A stretch of 28,215 nt of DNA, from NCBI GenBank assembly GCA_016283195.1, contig JAEEML010000055.1, forward strand, positions 1-28,215. The letters are read 5' to 3'. This document shows positions 23,037 to 28,215 of the stretch, in pieces. The position numbers and the translations under genes were made by a program. A model generated the notes under the pieces. It saw only the letters and a program-made list of their open reading frames with translations, did not search any database and had not been told where the DNA came from. The DNA is from Deltaproteobacteria bacterium (lineage in GTDB: Bacteria; JAEEML01). Every line of letters starts with the position of its first letter. Within the stretch, counting starts at the first letter, position 1.

Positions 23037-24833
23037 ATGCAGTTTACAAGAAACTTTAGTATCATCGCCCATATCGACCACGGCAAATCCACCCTGGCCG
23101 ACCGCCTCATTCAAACTTGCAACGTGATATCCAACAGGGAGTTTCAGGATCAATTCCTCGATAATATGGATATCGAGCGCGAGCGCGGCATTACCATTAA
23201 AAGCCAGACCATCAACCTGCCCTATAAAGCAAAAGATGGCCATGAATACAGCTTAAACCTCATCGACACTCCCGGACACGTCGATTTTACTTATGAAGTC
23301 TCGCGGGCTCTCGCTTCCTGCGACGGCGTTTTGCTTTTGGTGGACGCCACGCAAGGGGTACAGGCGCAAACTGTGGCTAATCTCTATCTCGCTATGGAGC
23401 ATAATCTGGAAATTATTCCGGTTATCAACAAGATAGACCTGCCCTCCGCTGATGTGGAGTCGGCGCGCGAAGAGATAGACCACGACCTGGGGCTGGATGG
23501 TCTCGCCGCTCTGCCGGTGAGCGCCAAAACCGGAGAAGGCATAGATGCGCTTTTAGAGGCTATAGTAACGCAAATTCCGCCCCCCAAAGGCGAGGCGGCT
23601 GAGCCCTTAACTGCCCTTATTTTCGACGCTTTTTATGATCCATATCGCGGTGCTATCATTTCGGCGCGCATTTTTAACGGCTCTTTAAAAGCGGGCGATC
23701 AAATTCGTTTTATGTCAAACGGCGCCACCTATAAAGTGGAAGAAGTGGGCATTTATCGCCAAACGCGCACGCCCAAAGAGTGCTTAAGTGCCGGCGAAGT
23801 TGGCTATATTATTGCCGGTATTAAAACGGTTAGCGATATTTCCATCGGCGATACCATCACCCTGAATGAGCGGCCGGCCGCCGAGCCGGTGCCCGGTTTT
23901 GTGCAGGTGAAGCCTGTCGTTTTTTCCTCGGTTTATCCAATATCTTCAGACGATTACCCTTCCCTCTGCGACGCTCTCGAAAAATACAAATTAAACGATG
24001 CGGCCCTCGTTTACAGCAAAGATAATTCTACCGCTCTCGGCCAGGGTTTTCGTTGCGGCTTTTTGGGGCTTTTGCACCTGGAAATCTTTCAGGAACGCAT
24101 GGAGCGCGAATTTGACCAAGCTCTCCTCATGACAACCCCTTCGGTTGAATACACTTTCAAGCTGAAAACCGGCAAAGAAATTACCATAGATAACCCGCAC
24201 TATTACCCGGATCCGGCAGAAATTACCGAATCATTTGAACCATTTATCCGCGCTACTATCTTGATGCCGGAGCGCTATTTGGGCGCGGTAATGAAGCTGG
24301 TGCTCGACAGGCGCGGCACCAATACCGATTTTAATTACCCCTCCCCCGGGCGCATTGAGCTCAAAGCCGATATGCCGCTCGCTGAAGTGATTTTTGATTT
24401 TTATGACAAATTAAAATCCATCACGCAGGGCTACGGCTCTTTTGATTATGACTTTTTGGAAAAGCGCCCCAGCAAGCTGGTGAAAGTGGATATGTTGGTC
24501 AACGGCGAAAAGGTGGACGCTCTCTCCATTATTGTCCACGAAGACCGGGCCCGCCCCAGAGCCGTACAAATTTGCGATAAACTGGCCGAAGAAATTCCCC
24601 GCCAGCTCTTTAAAATTGCTATCCAAGGGGCCATCGGCGGCAAGATTATATCCAGATCCACCATCAACCCCTTTAGAAAAGATGTTTTGGCCAAGTGCTA
24701 CGGCGGCGATATCACCCGTAAGCGCAAACTTTTGGAAAAGCAGGCCAAAGGCAAAAAGCGCATGAAGATGGTGGGCAATGTGGAGATTCCGCAGGAAGCC
24801 TTTGTGGCCGTTTTAAAGACTAATGACGACTAG
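23037..24833 (+). CDS. lepA: Elongation factor 4 (LepA), ribosomal GTPase
   Basis: A 598-aa translational GTPase that acts on the ribosome during initiation/elongation and under stress. The G domain has the P-loop AHIDHGKST (~11-19), switch I with RGITIKSQ (~45-52), DTPGHVDF (~77-84) and NKIDLP (~131-136). Later segments include QGFRCGFLGLLHLEIFQERM (~337-356), SPGRIELKADMPLAEV, and the LepA-specific C-terminal domain with KLVKVDMLVNGEKVDALS and KCYGGDITRKRKLLEKQKGK-type residues. The family is about 600 residues long, as here. The start at 23037 matches the usual N-terminus; the ribosome site is weak (GGA). The mscS-family gene follows 8 bp after its stop. Confidence 0.98.
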   Translation: MQFTRNFSIIAHIDHGKSTLADRLIQTCNVISNREFQDQFLDNMDIERERGITIKSQTINLPYKAKDGHEYSLNLIDTPGHVDFTYEVSRALASCDGVLLLVDATQGVQAQTVANLYLAMEHNLEIIPVINKIDLPSADVESAREEIDHDLGLDGLAALPVSAKTGEGIDALLEAIVTQIPPPKGEAAEPLTALIFDAFYDPYRGAIISARIFNGSLKAGDQIRFMSNGATYKVEEVGIYRQTRTPKECLSAGEVGYIIAGIKTVSDISIGDTITLNERPAAEPVPGFVQVKPVVFSSVYPISSDDYPSLCDALEKYKLNDAALVYSKDNSTALGQGFRCGFLGLLHLEIFQERMEREFDQALLMTTPSVEYTFKLKTGKEITIDNPHYYPDPAEITESFEPFIRATILMPERYLGAVMKLVLDRRGTNTDFNYPSPGRIELKADMPLAEVIFDFYDKLKSITQGYGSFDYDFLEKRPSKLVKVDMLVNGEKVDALSIIVHEDRARPRAVQICDKLAEEIPRQLFKIAIQGAIGGKIISRSTINPFRKDVLAKCYGGDITRKRKLLEKQAKGKKRMKMVGNVEIPQEAFVAVLKTNDD

Positions 24834-24841
24834 AGGCAAAA

Positions 24842-27800
24842 ATGAAAACAATTATTTGGCTTTTTGCGCTTATTTGTCTGGCTGCCGCGCCTGAAGGAAT
24901 AAACGAACCGCCGGCCAGTGAAGTCTATAAAGCGCAGTTAGCTCAGCTTACCTTGGCCAGTAGTCAGGGTGACAGCTCCTCCGACATGATAGCCGGCGAA
25001 ATTGCCACCATCCAAAAGCAGCTCGACACCTTAAAACAGCTGGAAAACCGCTCACAGGTTTTAAAAAATCGCCCCGAAGCACTGGAAGCCGAAAGCGCTG
25101 CCATTAAAGATCTTTTGGCTAAACCAGTAAGCCCGACTTCTATCAATACCCCCGCCCCTGATGAAAGCGACAGTGCGGCATTAAGCGCTAAACAACAAGA
25201 AATTCAGCTGGAGCTCAACCAAGTTGAGGCCACCTTAACCAAATTACATGATGAGCAAAAAAATATGGGCCAGCGCATCGGCAAACTCAGCAACGAACTG
25301 GCCGCCGCCCATTCTGCGCTGGAAGAGGCTATGTTAAAGCATAGCACTGCGCCTAACCCGCTGCAGGCTTTAAGCATCGAAATTTCCATGGCCAGCACCA
25401 AGCTGAATATTGCCAATATGGAAATTGAGCAACAGCTCTTTCCCAAAGAGATGCGCCTCTACCGCGATAAAATCAATCTGAATATTAATATGCGCAAAAC
25501 GTTATCAGCGCAAAATGCTAATATTATCAAGCAAATTGAAAATTTACGCCTTTTAGAAGCCGCCGCTTTTAACGAAGAAGTTAAAGAATTTGTAAGTCAG
25601 CTGCAACCTGCCAATAAGAACATAGAAACCGGCAGTAAACGCCTTTTGGCTCTGGCCGCCAGACGGCTGGAAGATAACAGTGTTTTGCGCAATTTTCTCG
25701 CTTTACAAAATAGGGAGCACCAAAGATCTGCCGAGCTCACTGCTTTAAGCGAAAAGCAGCAACGTATTATAAAACAGGTAGATGCCATGGGGCTCACACC
25801 GGCCATTGGTTTTGTCTTGCGCCAGGAGCGGCAAACCCTGCCGGATACCCGCGAGCTCAAAGACGAAATAAAGGCGCGCAACAAAGAGATGGCTGCCTTG
25901 CAACTAAAGCTGGTGGAACTGGAAGAAGAAAAGCACCAATTAAGTTACAACCTGCAGCTGGACGAGGGAGTGCCGCAGGAGGCCGAGCTAAAAGAAAAAC
26001 TGGAGCGCGCCATAAAATTATGTCGCCATGATTATTTTTCTTATTTTAGGGAAATTGCCAAACTCGAAGCTATAAACCGCCAACTTATTGAAAAAACAGT
26101 AGCTATCACAAAATATATAGATGAGCGCGTCTATTGGATTCCTAATTCCGGCCCCTTTACCAACATTAATAAAACGGCTATAAACGGCGCTTTTAATTTC
26201 TTTTTGTCACCGGGGCAATGGCTGCCGGTACTTAAAAACTACAAAAACTATCTGCCCTGGATTATTATCTGGCCGGCGGCCATTCTCCTGGCCCTCATCG
26301 GCTACTGGACTTTGGTACGCCGCCGCCTCAAAGCGGCCTGGCAAAAAAACATCACTAACTTAAAAGAGGCGGGCAAAAAGCCAACCACGCCGGAACAAAA
26401 CGAAAGCAATATTCACTTTATCCGCTCACTCTTAAAAGCCTTTCTTATGATGCCGGTTTTGGCGATACCTAAGCCGCTGATTTTCCTGACTATTGCCGCC
26501 GGCTGTTACTCCTTAAGCCGCGATTCGGCATTTTTCTTTGCTTTAACGCGCGGCTTCATCAATGCGGCTGTTGTTTTTTATATCTTTGGAATTATACATC
26601 TTTTTTTAGAATCGCATGGGCTTTATATTTTTGCTGTCCACTGGGCGGAAACAACTTGGCAAAAAGAGAGCCGCGCCGCCACCATCTTGCAATATGTCCT
26701 GGCTTTTTTAACCTTTATCTGTACTGGCCTCGCCTATCAACCAAGCGATGTTCTAATAAACAGCGTCGGCCGCTTCACCTTTATGCTTATCCTCCTCTCC
26801 TGCTTTATTTGGCTAATCGGCATGGGGAAAAAACCTTGGCAAACAGCCTATCGCGGCTGGCTGAAATTACTTTACAATATCATTTTAGCGGCCATTTACC
26901 TGATGCCGCCGGCACTCATTGTTTTTACCTTTATGGGCTATTATTTTACGGCAATTCCCCTAGCCATTAAATTTCTTTTTCAGCTTCTCACATTGGTATC
27001 TATTGTTATTTTGGCCAATATCACTAAGAAAACTATCAAGATACGCCTTGGCATGAAACAAAGCGCCAAAAACCGCGAAGCCATGCTCGTGCGCCTGGTA
27101 CATGCCATAAGCGCCATTTTGGCTCTGCTCTCGCTCTATCTTATTTGGAGTGATGTTTTACCGGCCTTAAATGCCGCCGGCAGTGTCACTCTCTGGACTA
27201 CCACCAGTGGTAACACTTTACACAATGTTTCGCTGGGCGATGGCTTAACAGCCCTGATAATTGCCATTTTAGTTATTCTCTTGGCCCGCAACCTAAGAAC
27301 CATTCTCTCTTTGGTGGGCTTTGACAAATTGCCTTTTGACGCCGGTATCCGCAATGCTTTGGCCACCCTCATTCGCTATGCCGTCATTTTAATCGGCGGC
27401 GGCAGTGCCTGCACCATTTTGGGCCTCTCATGGAATAATATTCAATGGCTGGTCGCCGCTATGAGCGTTGGTCTCGGCTTTGGCTTGCAGGAAATTTTTG
27501 CCAATTTTGTCTCCGGCATCATCATTCTCTTTGAGCGCCCGGTGCGCCCCGGCGACACTGTAACCATCGGCGATATCTCCGGCGAAGTCACTAAAATCAA
27601 TATCCGGGCCACCACCATTAAAGACTGGGATAACAAAGAAATGATTGTGCCCAATAAGGAATTTATCACCGGGCGCATTCTCAACTGGACAGGTAGCGAT
27701 TCCATACAGCGGGTGGTTATTTCCGTAGGAGTAGCCTATGGCAGCGATTTACAAAAAGTGCAGGAAATATTGCTGAAAATTGCCGCAGATTGCCCGCTGG

Positions 27801-28003
27801 TATTAAAGAAACCGGCACCAAGCGTCATTTTTAGTGATTTTGGCGATAGCGCTCTGGACTTTAAGTTGCGACTTTATACCGATATCAGCACTCTGGCCAA
27901 AGCGCAGCACGAAGTGCGCCTGGCCATAGATAAAGCCTTCAATGAAGCTGGTATTTCCATCCCCTTCCCGCAACGCGATGTGCACCTTATTCCGCAGGAA
28001 TAA
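24842..28003 (+). CDS. Large MscS-family mechanosensitive channel (MscK-like)
   Basis: A 1053-aa inner-membrane protein. After a signal peptide (~1-18), residues ~25-440 form a long periplasmic region rich in Gln, Glu and Leu with coiled-coil character. Several TM helices follow between ~475 and ~860. The MscS core is at the C-terminus: a Gly/Ala-rich pore helix (~868-890, AAMSVGLGFGLQEIFANFVS), IILFERPVRPGDTV, the GEVTKINIRATTIKDWDNKE segment, and a C-terminal beta domain ending in PQRDVHLIP. Long N-terminal extensions are typical of MscK, MscM and YbiO-type channels, which open on membrane stretch or ions to release solutes. It follows lepA by 8 bp and probably shares its transcript; AGAGGC precedes the ATG. 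Confidence 0.94.
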   Translation: MKTIIWLFALICLAAAPEGINEPPASEVYKAQLAQLTLASSQGDSSSDMIAGEIATIQKQLDTLKQLENRSQVLKNRPEALEAESAAIKDLLAKPVSPTSINTPAPDESDSAALSAKQQEIQLELNQVEATLTKLHDEQKNMGQRIGKLSNELAAAHSALEEAMLKHSTAPNPLQALSIEISMASTKLNIANMEIEQQLFPKEMRLYRDKINLNINMRKTLSAQNANIIKQIENLRLLEAAAFNEEVKEFVSQLQPANKNIETGSKRLLALAARRLEDNSVLRNFLALQNREHQRSAELTALSEKQQRIIKQVDAMGLTPAIGFVLRQERQTLPDTRELKDEIKARNKEMAALQLKLVELEEEKHQLSYNLQLDEGVPQEAELKEKLERAIKLCRHDYFSYFREIAKLEAINRQLIEKTVAITKYIDERVYWIPNSGPFTNINKTAINGAFNFFLSPGQWLPVLKNYKNYLPWIIIWPAAILLALIGYWTLVRRRLKAAWQKNITNLKEAGKKPTTPEQNESNIHFIRSLLKAFLMMPVLAIPKPLIFLTIAAGCYSLSRDSAFFFALTRGFINAAVVFYIFGIIHLFLESHGLYIFAVHWAETTWQKESRAATILQYVLAFLTFICTGLAYQPSDVLINSVGRFTFMLILLSCFIWLIGMGKKPWQTAYRGWLKLLYNIILAAIYLMPPALIVFTFMGYYFTAIPLAIKFLFQLLTLVSIVILANITKKTIKIRLGMKQSAKNREAMLVRLVHAISAILALLSLYLIWSDVLPALNAAGSVTLWTTTSGNTLHNVSLGDGLTALIIAILVILLARNLRTILSLVGFDKLPFDAGIRNALATLIRYAVILIGGGSACTILGLSWNNIQWLVAAMSVGLGFGLQEIFANFVSGIIILFERPVRPGDTVTIGDISGEVTKINIRATTIKDWDNKEMIVPNKEFITGRILNWTGSDSIQRVVISVGVAYGSDLQKVQEILLKIAADCPLVLKKPAPSVIFSDFGDSALDFKLRLYTDISTLAKAQHEVRLAIDKAFNEAGISIPFPQRDVHLIPQE

Positions 28004-28036
28004 GACCTGAAAACCTTTCAAAACTGTCTCACCACT

Positions 28037-28103
28037 GTGTCACCTGACACACTTTGGCACACTTTTGACACACCTGACACACTTTTGACACACTTTGTCA
28101 AAA
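28037..28103. promoter_or_regulatory. Phased array of TGACA half-sites (probable activator-binding region)
   Basis: TGACACAC or a one-base variant starts at 28045, 28055 (TGGCACAC), 28066, 28075 and 28086, at intervals of 10, 11, 9 and 11 bp, about one helical turn. The array is bounded by opposite half-sites: GTGTCA-N2-TGACAC (28037-28050) and TTTTGACA-N5-TGTCAAAA (28083-28103). It lies about 58-124 bp before the -24 element of the sigma-54 promoter, a usual place for enhancer-binding protein sites. Confidence 0.7.
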
Positions 28104-28160
28104 CAGTGCGAAACACATTAAAGACTCATAATTACAACTTGTTATATGTCTTTTGAGCTT

Positions 28161-28176
28161 TGGCACGCAATTTGCA
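28161..28176 (+). promoter_or_regulatory. Sigma-54 (RpoN) promoter, consensus match
   Basis: TGGCACG (28161-28167), four bases (CAAT), then TTGCA (28172-28176) matches the sigma-54 consensus TGGCACG-N4-TTGCW at every defined base, with GG and GC correctly spaced. Transcription would start near 28187 and run into a gene beginning just beyond the window. Confidence 0.88.
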
Positions 28177-28189
28177 TTCAGATGGGCCG

Positions 28190-28204
28190 GTCAGACTATC
28201 TGGC
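28190..28204 (+). promoter_or_regulatory. Small leader hairpin and Shine-Dalgarno of the next gene
   Basis: GTCAGA and TCTGGC pair (one G-U) around a CTA loop, directly followed by AAAAAGGAG at 28205-28213. The AAGGAG is a strong ribosome binding site, so the next coding start should lie within about 10 bases after the window ends. Confidence 0.45.
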
Positions 28205-28215
28205 AAAAAGGAGCA

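Noticed and set aside
28055-28070. Second sigma-54-like site (TGGCACAC...TTGACA)
   Set aside because: The -24 half looks right, but the position where GC is required at -12 reads AC, so it is better seen as a variant copy of the TGACACAC repeat.
28045-28093. Short direct repeats as a CRISPR array
   Set aside because: Repeat units are 8 bp with 1-3-bp gaps, far too short for CRISPR repeats and spacers, and no cas gene is present. A regulatory array fits better.

Overview
The window looks like a chromosomal segment of a Gram-negative, lipoprotein-rich bacterium, most like the Myxococcota and related deltaproteobacterial lineages. Supporting signs are a lolA gene, many outer-membrane-type lipoproteins, adjacent eukaryote-like Ser/Thr kinases, cysteine-rich surface proteins with EGF-like and DxDCDG (MopE-like) repeats, a FISUMP domain, and an apparent sigma-54 promoter. 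The taxonomic placement is an inference; no rRNA or tRNA gene is present. Base composition is moderate, with visibly more A+T in the 3' halves of the surface-protein genes.

Layout. 1-2145 (+): the 3' end of a Cys-rich protein gene, then a secreted 604-aa protein with phage-tail-fibre-like repeats. 2381-6581 (-): two unrecognised genes followed by a class A penicillin-binding protein (PBP1A type), probably one transcription unit. 6731-8905 (+): an ArsS-like protein that has lost its radical-SAM cluster motif, then an unrecognised single-TM protein. 8917-14429 (-): lolA, a HisC-type aminotransferase and cmk, tightly packed or overlapping, followed by a small lipoprotein that overlaps cmk and a large lipase-like lipoprotein. 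14646-17235 (+): two Ser/Thr kinases, one soluble and one membrane-anchored with a PEGA-like outer domain. 17359-18930 (+): an EGF-like/FISUMP lipoprotein preceded by two perfect dyads. 18988-19509 (-): a TPR protein resembling SycD/LcrH chaperones. 19603-22642 (+): a lipoprotein with four MopE-like repeats and another Cys-rich lipoprotein. 22745-28003 (+): rpoZ, lepA and a large MscS-family channel. 28004-28215: a non-coding region with a phased array of TGACA half-sites, a consensus-match sigma-54 promoter and a Shine-Dalgarno sequence for a gene starting just beyond the window.

How it fits together. Most non-housekeeping genes serve the envelope: peptidoglycan synthesis (PBP1A), lipoprotein transport (LolA), lipoprotein cargo, osmotic protection (MscS) and kinase signalling across the inner membrane. 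No mobile element, CRISPR array or prophage is visible. The most unusual items are the degenerate ArsS-like protein, the EGF/FISUMP fusion with its dyad-rich leader, and the sigma-54 control region at the right edge. No stretch longer than about 240 bp lacks a gene.
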